64,000 bases of DNA from Rebecca billardiae RCC1528 (Eukaryota; Haptophyta): contig OZ251225.1 in assembly GCA_965240325.2 (NCBI GenBank), positions 3,472,001 to 3,536,000 of the forward strand, read 5' to 3'. The notes beneath the pieces were generated by a model that saw only the letters and a list, made by a program, of their open reading frames with translations, was not told the origin of the DNA and did not search any database. Positions 1-9,800 of this stretch are shown in pieces (within the stretch, counting starts at the first letter, position 1; each line of letters opens with the position of its first letter). The position numbers and the translations under genes were made by a program.

Positions 1-208
1 GCATGACGGCCGTGGGCGAGCGCCCGTGGCCCACGTGCTTATGACTTTGTTTCGCGTGGTGGGCTGCCGGAATTGATGCGCGAAAAAACACGCGCGGAAA
101 GAGCTGGCTCTCCAGCTCTCCGGATTTCGGTGCGCAGAGGTGCAGCAACAAACGACGCGGCCCAAAACAATGGTGGATGCGCGTCTGGACGCGACACCCG
201 GCCCCCGC

Positions 209-797
209 ATGCAAGTTGGGCGTGGGAGGGGTGGAGAGCGTGCGATTCGGTGTGTCGGCCCATTGCATGGCTACCGATGACCACTCCGGGCCCCGCTTGT
301 CCCCTGCGCGCCCGCAGGTGAACGCAGGGTTTGCCCGCTTGATTGCGAACATCATGGTCATGGGCGGTGGCATCTTCGGCCGAGCGTTCATGGATGCCTA
401 CAAGCATGCCCTGCAGAGTATGCGCAGCTCGCGCTCCGGCCATATTCATGCATTCGCATACTGCCCCGCACGGCACATGCGTGCGACGTGTTCAGATGCA
501 TGCTCACCACGCGCTCTGCGCGGCGCCTGTTGCGCTCGCGCAGATGGTGGCACCGCGGCGCGGTCTGCGTCGAGGCGAGGTGGCGGCATCGCGGCCTCCG
601 AGGCGAGGAGCATACTGAACGTGAAGCCAGATGCCTCGCCAACAGAGGTGAGCGAGGCGTACCAGCGGCTGTACGGAATGAACGACCCTGCGAAGGGCGG
701 CTCTGAGTACTTGCGCAGCAAGATCCAGAACGCGCATGATCACCTCGAGGACTTGCATACGCAGGCCAAGTCGGACGGCAAGTCAGAGACCAAGTGA
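209..797 (+). CDS. PAM16: PAM16/TIM16 (Magmas), J-like subunit of the mitochondrial import motor
   Basis: The protein is a degenerate J-domain subunit that holds PAM18 at the matrix side of the TIM23 translocase. My model has three exons: 209-214 (only ATG CAA), 318-417 and 544-797, giving 119 residues, the usual length for the family. Visible hallmarks are the N-terminal hydrophobic stretch (FARLIANIMVMGGGIFGRAF) and the J-like region (EARSILNV, then EAYQRLYGMNDPAKGGSEYL, then LRSKIQNAH). As in all PAM16 proteins the HPD tripeptide of true J proteins is absent. Intron 2 (418-543) is 126 bp and has no stop in frame, so an unspliced reading also stays open. The first exon is the weak point: ATG at 209 followed by a GTTGGG donor is inferred, and an in-frame ATG at 271 is an alternative. 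Family assignment is firm. Confidence 0.88.
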
Positions 798-1224
798 GCG
801 CCGTGGCGTGCACGCGTCGTTCCGCTCCGGCCACTCGCGGGATTGCATGGTGTGGCTCCGCAGGACGCGTGATTCCGCCGAGGCCGCCGCTGCTCGGAGC
901 ACTAGCCGTCTCCGGACCAAACATGACCTCTCGCCACACGGTAGGCAGGCCCTCATTTGACTGTTAACTACTGTAGCCCTTTGGCGAGGGCCAGAGCCTG
1001 GTCCAGCCGCCGACCGAACACTGCACTGCCTGACAGTCTGCTGTGGCTCAGTCACAGTGAATCAGGACTCGGCCACTCAGGAGTCAGGTGAGGCTGCGAG
1101 TGCGAGCCAGCGAGGCATGCGGTGCACACTGTCCCGGGACAGTCTGCTGTGACGAAATGAGTCAATGACGCGTGCGGGCCCAGCAGTAGCCTTTTGTCAC
1201 ACCTTGCGAGATTCCATCTCCGTG
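798..1224. other. Intergenic stretch, nothing recognised
   Basis: This lies between two genes on the same strand. It contains the short words GACAGTCTGCTGTG twice (near 1032 and 1139), but I see no gene, RNA or element. Confidence 0.4.
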
Positions 1225-2070
1225 ATGCGCGCTTGGGCCGTGCTCGTCATCAGCGTGGTCAGCGCGGCGACCCCGCCGAACCCGCCACGTGCGGTGCATC
1301 AAAAGACGCCGCGTATTGCGACGACCAACCCGGTTCCGCGTACGGCCGCCGTCCGCGCCATCCGTGGGCTATACGACGCGTTCAACGCGCGCGACGCCGA
1401 GCTGGCGGGCTCCTTCTTGACGGATGATTGCGTGTACGAGGACCTCCTCCTTGGGCCGGCCACGGTCTGCCGGGGCAAGGAAGCGTTTGTTGGCGCATTG
1501 TCGATGCACCCCGCCTTCATCTCAGACCGCATCGTGAATAGCCTCCCCGCAGGCATGCAACGCGGGCTGCCATCTCTCTCTCTGGAGCTCGTCGTCGACT
1601 CCGTGGCAGATGGCCGGGATGCGGTCGGCGTCGAGTGGCACGTCGAGCTGGCTGGGAGCGCGATTCCTCTCGGCCGTGGTCTGACGCACGCGATCATTTG
1701 CCCTCGCACTGGCAAGATCACGCGCGTCGTGGACATCGCGGAGGCGCCATGGCGGACAGTGGGCATCGCGGTCGCACCAGTCGTGAGCGCCATCAAGCGC
1801 GTGGCCCGGCTGGGCACGTCCATTCGCAGCGCTGATCGTGACAGCGCTGCCATCGCCTTCGCGACAGTGTGGTGTCTGATCAGTGCTGTCGCGGTGAGCT
1901 CGTGGCTCTTTGGTGCGGAAGCGTCGCCGCAAGCCGACGTGGACGCCATGGAGGCAGTGGTCGAGGCCATGCCGCCACCCACGCGCACACTGCCTCTGCC
2001 GCCAGAGCTGCTCAAGCAAGCAGACGTGCTCGGCTCAGCGTTTGGCTGGCGGCTTGGGCCGGGGCCATGA
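1225..2070 (+). CDS. SnoaL/NTF2-like fold protein with signal peptide and one C-terminal membrane segment
   Basis: A single exon gives 281 residues from the ATG at 1225; an in-frame ATG at 1165 would add 20 residues ahead of the hydrophobic leader, so the later start is preferred. Residues 1-20 form a signal-like leader (MRAWAVLVISVVSA). Residues about 40-170 look like the SnoaL-like cone fold: a helix with LYDAFNARDAELAGSFLTDD, then VYEDLLLGPATVCRGKEAF, then strands with GVEWHVEL and GLTHAIICPRTGKITRVVD. A hydrophobic helix follows near 213-231 (AFATVWCLISAVAVSSWLF). In algae and plants such proteins are often plastid-targeted; the leader could be the ER half of a complex-plastid presequence, which is inference. 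No substrate can be named. Confidence 0.7.
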   Translation: MRAWAVLVISVVSAATPPNPPRAVHQKTPRIATTNPVPRTAAVRAIRGLYDAFNARDAELAGSFLTDDCVYEDLLLGPATVCRGKEAFVGALSMHPAFISDRIVNSLPAGMQRGLPSLSLELVVDSVADGRDAVGVEWHVELAGSAIPLGRGLTHAIICPRTGKITRVVDIAEAPWRTVGIAVAPVVSAIKRVARLGTSIRSADRDSAAIAFATVWCLISAVAVSSWLFGAEASPQADVDAMEAVVEAMPPPTRTLPLPPELLKQADVLGSAFGWRLGPGP

Positions 2071-2512
2071 TGCCTACTTGCAGAGCGGACGACGACCGGC
2101 GCATGAGCGGCCGTCGGCGGGCACGCGCCAATATGCCGACGGTGACATGCAAACGACCCGAAGGCCTGACGGGCGCCGCACTGTGACTGCTGACAATTTG
2201 TGAGTACTCACAAGTCAGTAGTCACATGACGCCAACAGCATCATGGCCCTACATGATAACTACACATCGCGGACTCGTCGGAATAACTGGTCCGCGGATA
2301 TGACAATGGCCGGATGATTATAGGCGGCGGCTACTAGTACTAGTAATAATTGTCATGGACATATATTGTCTAGCTGTAGTCATAGTGCAGGCACATTAGA
2401 CTCATGAGTACTGACTACTAGTGTGACCCGCAGCATAATTCCGCTGCCGGGCTGCCAGCCGTGGCCGTGATCAAAACCGATCAAAATGACTCAGTAGCTT
2501 ACTATCAAACAT
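2071..2512. other. Intergenic, low-complexity AT-richer DNA
   Basis: The stretch is rich in short recurring words (CTAGTACTAGTA, ACTGACTACTAG). The 17-mer ATAACTGGTCCGCGGAT near 2283 recurs near 2714. No gene is seen. Confidence 0.4.
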
Positions 2513-2702
2513 TAGTGACGCTGCGGCGGAGGACGAGACAGCAGGTTCAGTCATTCGTCTTATTGACCTTCGACGCTTTCTGAGTCTCAGTCTCCGATCC
2601 ATCATCCGTAATCGATCATGCGCGGCTGCAGGCGCATCAAGCCACCGTAGACCGCTCCTGCGAGCAGCCGTACCGGGCAACTGACAGACGAACTGACGCG
2701 AG
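2513..2702 (-). pseudogene. Decayed duplicate of the 3' end of the adjacent aquaporin-like gene
   Basis: This stretch matches 2901-3041, which is the last roughly 38 codons plus the beginning of the 3' flank of the gene at 2930-3607, in the same orientation. The copy is about 190 bp against 141 bp. Almost all differences are short insertions in the copy (3 to about 14 bases), many repeating adjacent bases, for example CAGCAGG for CAGG and two AACTGAC words where the gene has one short TGAC. Only about two substitutions are needed. The reading frame is broken, so it is a non-functional fragment. Confidence 0.85.
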
Positions 2703-2929
2703 CGATAACACTCATAACTGGTCCGCGGATGACGATGCCAAGTGGCCCGTCGGATGAGTACTGTGATGAGTTACTGACTTACTGAGTACATGGCGCGGAT
2801 TAACAGATGATTACGCTGCCAGTGTGAGTGTCGACGGATCCGATGACGAGTATTGACGACATGAGTCGCATTCGGCCAGCATAGCTATATATAAATTATA
2901 ATGACGCTGCGGCGGAGGACGAGACAGGT

Positions 2930-3607
2930 TCAGTCATTCTTGCCCTTCGACGCTTTCTGAGCAGCCTCCATCATGCGCGGCTGCAGGCGCAAGCCACCGT
3001 AGACCGCTCCTGCGAGCAGCGTACCGGGCAATGACGCGAGCGAGCCGCACGTGTCCGCGTTGAGCATGGCCGTGACTGCGGTGTAGGCTGGGTTCATGGA
3101 GACGGGGATGCCGAACATGCCAGGGCACACGAAACCGGCGACGATGGAGCCAGTTATCTCAGGAATATACGGCATTCCCGCCTCGAAAATTGCCACCAGG
3201 AGCAATGTCACTGCGAATGCCTCTGTGGCGGCGGCATGGTGCATTGGCACGTGCGTGGCGAATGGAATGGTGCCCACCTGTGCGACGGTGGTGTCTGGTA
3301 GCGCCGACAGAGCCCAGACGAGAATGGCCGGCGCGACGACCATCTGACCAACGAAGCGCGCGAGCGCGTCGGCCTTTGGCACGACCCCAGCAGCCGCCAA
3401 CGTCAGTGTTACCATCGGGCTGAAGTGCGCGTCCATCTGTAGCCACCCGTTCGTGACACCAACGATGCGGAGGAATACAATGATGACCCCATTCGCCACC
3501 CACGCATTAGGGAAGGGCCAGCTTGGAAGCGAGAGGAAGAACCCCAGGACGAACGACGTGAAGACGGCTTCGATCGCGACCAGCGCGAGCAACTTCGTCG
3601 TCGGCAT
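2930..3607 (-). CDS. Divergent aquaporin-like (MIP family) channel
   Basis: A single exon encodes 225 residues with about six hydrophobic segments in two similar halves, as in major intrinsic proteins. The first half carries MDAHFSPMVTLTL, matching the family's HFNPAVTL re-entrant loop with the NPA box changed to SPM. The second half carries PVSMNPAYTAV, an intact NPA box, followed by SLPGTLLAGAVYGGL, like the last helix of aquaporins. The changed first box recalls the unorthodox AQP11/12 and plant SIP groups, which often sit in internal membranes. The charged C-terminus is short (KASKGKND). Water or small-solute transport is inferred from the family; selectivity cannot be read. A decayed copy of its 3' end lies directly downstream. 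Confidence 0.7.
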   Translation of the reverse strand: MPTTKLLALVAIEAVFTSFVLGFFLSLPSWPFPNAWVANGVIIVFLRIVGVTNGWLQMDAHFSPMVTLTLAAAGVVPKADALARFVGQMVVAPAILVWALSALPDTTVAQVGTIPFATHVPMHHAAATEAFAVTLLLVAIFEAGMPYIPEITGSIVAGFVCPGMFGIPVSMNPAYTAVTAMLNADTCGSLASLPGTLLAGAVYGGLRLQPRMMEAAQKASKGKND

Positions 3608-4000
3608 CGTGCGGGGGCCGTCGTGGCCGAGCTTTCCGCTTTGGATCGTGCTAAGGCGTGATTACCGTACGCGATATTATTCCATCACTTCTTTATTTAT
3701 TGCGGCCCATCTGCTGATGACTGATCGATCGTCAGATCGATCTGACTGAGACTGACATCTGTCAAGCCAACCTTTGAGTTAGTCACTCCACTAGTAGCTA
3801 GTAACTAGTAACGTAGTATCATAGTCTTAATAGTCGGCATCAGTAGCAGCAGTACTATGGCCGGGTATAGTATTGATATATATTCGACCCTCACGCCCGC
3901 GGCGGTCCCGCGGTCCGCCCGTGCCGCACTGACCGCGCCAACCTGCCACGGTTAGTCACAGTATCCGATCCGATCCGATCCGATCCGATCCGATCCGATC

Positions 4001-4083
<83 letters not shown>

Positions 4084-4340
4084 CTGACGCATCACTTAGA
4101 TTGAGACTGTATGTACTGCAGTAGCCTCCGCCTTTATACACGGTCCTTGCCGCTGGCTAAACGCCTGAGTCGCCTGACTACTAGTGTCTAGTTGAAACGT
4201 GACGGCACTACGTCTACCGCCATCTGTCCATCACCAGCGGGTGACCCGTCCGAGACCGAGTGCTGAGCTGCGACGTAGGGTCGGCGCTGAGCTGCCAGTG
4301 TGCAGCGCAAGTGTTGCGTGTCACGTCACCGTGTCATCGA
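3608..4340. other. Intergenic with simple repeats
   Basis: The interval separates the 5' end of the aquaporin-like gene from the 3' end of the MFS gene. It holds words such as CTAGTAGCTAGTAACTAG near 3790 and a compound microsatellite at 3965-4079. No gene is seen. Confidence 0.5.
3965..4079. repeat. Compound microsatellite (CCGAT)n then (AT)n
   Basis: About eight tandem CCGAT units (3965-4003) run straight into about 37 AT units (to about 4078). The pentamer ends in GAT, so slippage at the junction may have seeded the AT run. Confidence 0.95.
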
Positions 4341-6014
4341 TCAGTTCAGCCGCCTGCTACCACTCCTCGCAGCGCCGCCGCGGGCCGGCGACGCAGACGC
4401 TGGCGGCGCGAGGCCTGAGACCGCATCGAAGAACGGCCTCCGACGAGAGCTGCTGTCCTCGCCAAGCGGCTTTTGCACCGCCACCGCCGGGGTGGGCAGC
4501 AGCGATGGCTCCGTCACCGTCCAGGCAATGACGCCGCCCACAGCAAAGAAGATGATGAGCGATGCCATCCCGAGCCTCATGTCGTGCAGCCCCTCGTTGA
4601 GTGCGGTGAAGAGCATGGGCGGCAGCCATGTCAGGCAGACCTGAGCAAATGTCGAGAAGCCCCATAGCTCTGCCTCGCGACCAGGCGGCATCATGGCCGC
4701 CAGATAGCTCGTGAGCGACGGACCGATCCATCCGAAGCCGATACCTGCGCCCGCGCGTGACCGCCCGACGCGCGCCAAGGGCAGGCGCGCATGCCAGGGG
4801 ACGGTGTGAGGGGACGAACGGGCCAGCTCGCAGGACGGAGCACACTCGCGGGTTGGAACGGAGGCGCTCGCGCGCGCGCCGTCCGCTGCGGTCGCGCTGC
4901 GCGCACCTGTCGGCACTGCCATCAGGATGGCGAGCGGCTGGTCGTCCGGCGTGCGCAGCGCGCCGGCGAACGCGGCGATGATGAGGATCCACCACGCGAT
5001 CGCGAGCAGCAGGCAGTGGCGATGGCCCAGCCCGCGGGAGGTGGATCTGTACACGAGCGCGCCCGGCACGCCACTTGTCAGCACGATGCCCGCAAAGAGG
5101 GCCACGCGCGCGTTGGGCACGCCCAGCTGCTGCGTCAGGTACGTGACGGCGCACGGCGTGAAGCTGATGATCGGCGCGCTGCAGAAGAGGTTCACCAGCA
5201 GCAGCTTGCGCAGCCCCCGGTCCTGCTCGTCGTTCTCGGTGAGGTCGCGCATCGTGCGCAAGAGCTCGCGTCCGCCCGCGAGCCATAGTGACGTCCCCGA
5301 CGGAGGGTCGTGCTTGGGCGCCCTCGCGCCGAACCGCGTCCACGCACCGTATAGCAGCGGCGCGCCCACGAGCGAGGAGGTCACCTGCGCGACGCGCGCG
5401 CGGTTGAGGTCGTTCAGGCCGAGCTGCTCGGTGAGGCAGGCCACGCCTGTCAAATACGTGAGCTGCGCGACAATCTGCCAGAACTTGACGGAAGCGACCA
5501 CCCCGGACAGCTCGCTGTCTGACTCGACGAACTCGCGCACATACGCCCAGCGCGCGAGGCTGTGGCCGTAGTACGTCGCGCCAGCGAGCGTGATCGAGAC
5601 CACGGCGACCGGGAACCACGTCGATGGCGAGAGGAGCGTGAGGCTAAGCGTTGCAAGTGTCGCGATGCCCGCCATCGCGCGCCCGAAGGTGCGCCGGTGC
5701 GAGCTGTAGTCGATGATAGCGCCTGCGTATGGCATGAACGCCGCTGAGCACAGCCCGGCGATCGTCGATATCACCGCGACGACGGACGAGGGGCGCAATC
5801 CGTGCACGGTGTGGTCGCAGTCTGTGTACACGCCCGTCTCGCTCAGCTTGCAGCCGGCCTCCTCGTTGGCCAGTCGCAGGATGGCCACGTTGACGAAGAT
5901 TCCGCCTCCGATGAAGAGCAGCGCCGTGCCAGACTCCGCCATGTACGAGGCTACCGCCTCTGGCTTGTGCCGCGATGCGCACAAGTCGAGGCGCTTGCAC
6001 ACGGAGGCCGCCAT
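4341..6014 (-). CDS. MFS transporter, Atg22/UMF1-like
   Basis: There are two exons, 6014-4907 and 4744-4341, giving about 503 residues. The 162-bp intron (4906-4745) starts GTGCGCGCAG, ends GGGCGCAG and is free of in-frame stops; removing it joins AVPT to GIGFGW. The product has about 10-12 hydrophobic helices. After a short cytosolic start comes SYMAESGTALLFIGGGIF, then a typical major-facilitator loop with PYAGAIIDYSSHRRTFG. The later half has CAVTYLTQQLGVPNARVALF and MMPPGREAELWGFSTF; the PPGREAELWGF stretch is typical of the Atg22/UMF1 branch. Yeast Atg22 exports amino acids from the vacuole; substrate and location here are inference. The C-terminal tail is Pro/Ala/Arg-rich and disordered. 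Confidence 0.7.
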   Translation of the reverse strand: MAASVCKRLDLCASRHKPEAVASYMAESGTALLFIGGGIFVNVAILRLANEEAGCKLSETGVYTDCDHTVHGLRPSSVVAVISTIAGLCSAAFMPYAGAIIDYSSHRRTFGRAMAGIATLATLSLTLLSPSTWFPVAVVSITLAGATYYGHSLARWAYVREFVESDSELSGVVASVKFWQIVAQLTYLTGVACLTEQLGLNDLNRARVAQVTSSLVGAPLLYGAWTRFGARAPKHDPPSGTSLWLAGGRELLRTMRDLTENDEQDRGLRKLLLVNLFCSAPIISFTPCAVTYLTQQLGVPNARVALFAGIVLTSGVPGALVYRSTSRGLGHRHCLLLAIAWWILIIAAFAGALRTPDDQPLAILMAVPTGARSATAADGARASASVPTRECAPSCELARSSPHTVPWHARLPLARVGRSRAGAGIGFGWIGPSLTSYLAAMMPPGREAELWGFSTFAQVCLTWLPPMLFTALNEGLHDMRLGMASLIIFFAVGGVIAWTVTEPSLLPTPAVAVQKPLGEDSSSRRRPFFDAVSGLAPPASASPARGGAARSGSRRLN

Positions 6015-6623
6015 CAGGCTAACTAACGCGGAGCAGGGTACAATACATCAAGCAGTCCACGGAGGCACCACGGTTGGCCGATGACCGAATCGCGTCCGTC
6101 ACTGTTCATCATCGCTCTGGCGAATCTCCACCGCCGGGCATGTGGGCGAATCCACGGCCCTTGGCGAATCTCCATCGCCGGCCCAGAACCCTTCACTTCC
6201 AGTTCTTGCCCTCTGGCCCTGAGTGCCACCGTGCCCCAGTGAGTGCCACCCCCCACGAACGCTTTTGGACCCTCCCCCCGCTGCTGGGGCTCGGTCAGTC
6301 GACGCGGCGTCGCTCACAACGCAGGCAAGTGTTTGGCGCGGCTGCACTCTCGATGTGGCTGAGATACCGAAAATCCAGGTGCAGCACCCTCCCAGTGTGG
6401 TGTCAGAGCGCTCTCTCGAGCGCGTGCCTCCCGGAGCGCGTGGCGGTCCCAGTTCTTGCTGCCACATCAAATATCAATGGCGGAATGGCCGCCTCGATGC
6501 CGGTGAGGCAACGCCGATCGCGCCACTCACCTGCCTGCGCCGCTCTGTTTTGTGGCGGCTGTGTCTTTGTGCAGTGATGTACGACGTTGTCAGATGATAT
6601 ATATATATATGTATGTATGTATG

Positions 6624-6695
<72 letters not shown>

Positions 6696-6842
6696 TATGG
6701 CATCAATCTAACGCCGCACCCGTTGGCCGTTATAACCGACTGAAGTGTACAGTGCGCGCACGGCATGCACGTTGAAATCTTAGTGACTACTGTAAACTGT
6801 ATACGCCATCTTTATTCGGGGCCTCAGTGTTACGACGAATCA
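6015..6842. other. Intergenic with (GTAT)n and (TA)n microsatellites
   Basis: This stretch lies between the 5' end of the MFS gene and the 3' end of the EsV-1-7 gene. Its first 500 bp are moderately GC-rich with open frames on both strands but no recognisable protein. The last part holds the microsatellite at 6597-6692. Confidence 0.45.
6597..6692. repeat. (AT)n-(GTAT)n-(AT)n microsatellite
   Basis: Seven AT units, about five GTAT units and about 31 AT units follow each other without interruption. Confidence 0.95.
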
Positions 6843-9800
6843 TCATCGATCATCCGACGACAGATCCAAAGACATGACTGTCCAATGGTCGTCGTCAGAT
6901 TCAGCAGTGTGACCTGTGTCGTCGCCGTGTGGTGGTACTGTTCGGAGGTAACCTGCACCGTTGCATCTCTCTAGCAGCGGTCTCAAGACCCCTGAGCTGT
7001 GACGCGCTTCGGAGCCGCCAGCATCGTCGACCAGGGCCCTGCTTGCCGTCACCACAGGCGCGACCTGTGGCGGTTGCTGCCGTCCTGCACCTGCTCCAGC
7101 CGCCATTGATGATAATGGTAGTGCTGGCGCAACGGTGGTGTTGATGCCTGCTGGTAGTCCCTGGTCGTAGATGCCAGCCCAGCCAGGCGCAGCCCGGGTT
7201 GTGTCACCTGCATTGCCACACAGATGCTGCTCGTCCAGGGCCCAGGCACCACCATAACCATTGACCATCCAGTCGCCAACCGGATGGACCGTGCCATATG
7301 GAGAGACCAGTGGTATGCCGACTGCCACCAGTGGCGTGCCAACTGCCACCAGTGGCGTGCCAACTGCCACCAGTGGAGTGCCAACTGCCACCAGTGGCGG
7401 CGGTGGCGATAGCAGCGGCGCGACGTCCGAAACGGCGGTAATGTTGCTGCTGTGAGTGTGCCGTCGCGGCGCGGCGCACCTCGCCTGGTCACCGGTGCCA
7501 TGCTCCACTGCGACCAGTGGCGGCGGTGACGTGAGCGGCGGCACGACGTCCGAAACGGCGGCAATGTGGCTGCTGTGAGTGTGCCGTCGCGGCGCGGCGC
7601 ACCTAGCCTGGTCACCGGTGCCATGCTCCACTGCGACCAGTGGCGGCGGTGACGTGAGCAGCGGCGCGACGTCCGAAACGGCGGCAATGTGGCTGCTGTG
7701 AGTGTGCCGTCGCGGCGCGGCGCACCTAGCCTGGTCACCGGTGCCGTGCTCCACTGCAACCAGTGGCGGCGGTGACGTGAGCAGCGGCGCGACGTCCGAA
7801 ACGGCGGCAATATGGCTGCTGTGAGTGCACCGTCGCTTCGCGGAGCGCGTGCCCTGGTCACCGGTGCCGTGCTCCAGCCTGCGCTTGGGGACGCTCACCA
7901 CGTTCACCATGCCGGCCAGCTTGTGCGTGGCGCACCGGCTGGCGCGCTTCTCGCCCTGCATGCCGAACGAAGGATGCTTGGTGCAGCCGGCATGATCACA
8001 CATGCGGTTCATCACGTCGACCATGCCGGCCAGCTTGTGCGAGGCGCACCGGCTGGCGCGCTTCTCGCCCGGCATGCCGAACACAGGCTGCTTGGTGCAG
8101 CCCGCATGATCACACTTGCGGCTCCTCACGTTGATCATGCCGGTCAGCTTGTGCGTAGCGCACCGGCTGGCGCGAGCGTCGCCCGGCATGCCGAACGCAG
8201 GCCCCTTGGTGCAGCCCGCGTGATCACACATGCCGCTCCTCACGTTGATCATGCCGGTCAGCTTGTGCGTAGCACACCGGCTGGCGCGCGCGTCGCCCGC
8301 CATGCCGAACGCAGGCTGCTTGGTGCAGCCAGCGTGATCACACATGGGGCTCACCACGTTCACCATGCCGGCCAGCTTGTGCGTAGCGCACCGGCTGGCG
8401 CGCGCGTCGCCCGGCATGCCGTACGAAGGCCCCTTGGTGCAGCCATCGTGATGACACGCTAGGCTCTTCACGTTGACCATGCCGGCCAGCTTGTGCGTAG
8501 CGCACCGGCTGGCACGCGCGTCGCCCGGCATACCAAAGTAAGGCCGTGTGGTGCAGCCAGCGTGATCGCACGTGCGGTTCTTCATGTCGACCATGCCGGC
8601 CAGCTTGTGCGTAGCGCACCGGCTGGGGCGCGAGTTGCCCGGCATGCCGAACGAAGGCCGTGTGGTGCAGCCCGCGTGATCACACGTGGGGCTCTTCACG
8701 TTCACCATGCCGGCCAGCTTGTGCGTAACGCACCGGCTGGCGCGCTCGTCACCCGGCATACCAAAGTAAGGCCGTGTGGTGCAGCCAGCGTGATCGCACG
8801 TGCGGTTCTTCATGTCGACCATGCCGGCCAGCTTGTGCGTAGCGCACCGGCTGGGGCGCGAGTTGCCCGGCATGCCGAACGAAGGCTGCTTGATGCAGCC
8901 GCCGTGATCACACAGGAGGCTCACCACGTCTACCATGCCGGCCAGCTTGTGCGCAGCGCACCGGCTGGCGCGTGCGTCGCCCGGCATGCCGAACGAAGGC
9001 CCCTTGGCGCAGCCATCGTGATCGCACTGGGGGCTCACCACGTTGACCATGCCTGCCAGCTTGTGCGTAGCGCATCGGCTGGCGCGCGCGTCGCCCGGCT
9101 TGCCGTACGAAGGCCCCTTGGTGCAGCCATCGTGATGACACATCGTGCGCTTCGCCACGCAGACCATGCCGGCCAGCTTGTGCGCAGCGCACCGGCTGGG
9201 GCGCGCGCCCGGCATGCCGAATGAAGGCCCCGTGGTGCAGTCCGCGTGATCACACGTGGGGCTCCTCACGTCGACCATGCCGGCCAGCTTGTGCACAGCG
9301 CACCGGCTGGCGCGCGCGCCCGGCATGCCGAATGAAGGCCGTGTGGTGCAGTCCGCGTGATCACACTTGGGGCTCCTCACGTTGACCATGCCGGCCAGCT
9401 TGTGCGTAGCGCACCGGCTGGCGCGCTTCTCGCCCGGCATGCCGAACGCAGGCTGCTTGGTGCAGCCGGCGTGATCACACGTGGGGCTCACCACGTTCAC
9501 CATGCCGGCCAGCTTGTGCGTAGCGCACCGGCTGGCGCGCGAGTCGCCCGCCATGCCTAACGAAGCATGCTTGGTGCAGCCCTCGTGATCGCACTTGGCG
9601 TACCTCATGTCAGCCATGCCGGCCAGCTTGTGCGTAGCGCACCGGCTGGCGCGCTTCTCGCCCGGCATGCCGAACGCAGGCCCCTTGGCGCAGCCCTCGT
9701 GATCACACTTGCGGCTCACCACGTTCACCATGCCGGCCAGCTTGTGCGTAGCGCACCAGCTGGCGCGCTTCTCGCCCGGCATGCCGAATGAAGGCACCGT

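Noticed and set aside
3956-4141. Open frame of Tyr-Ile repeats
   Set aside because: It is translation of the (TA)n microsatellite; the same applies at 6552-6775 and 13396-13784.
6074-6597. Overlapping open frames between the MFS gene and the microsatellite
   Set aside because: Two frames are open over the same stretch, neither gives a known motif, and no splice pattern of the GTGCG type links them to anything.
7812-9791. Plus-strand open frames across the 114-bp array (HAGQLVRSAPAGA repeats)
   Set aside because: They are antisense readings of the EsV-1-7 repeats; the Cys/His spacing exists only on the minus strand.
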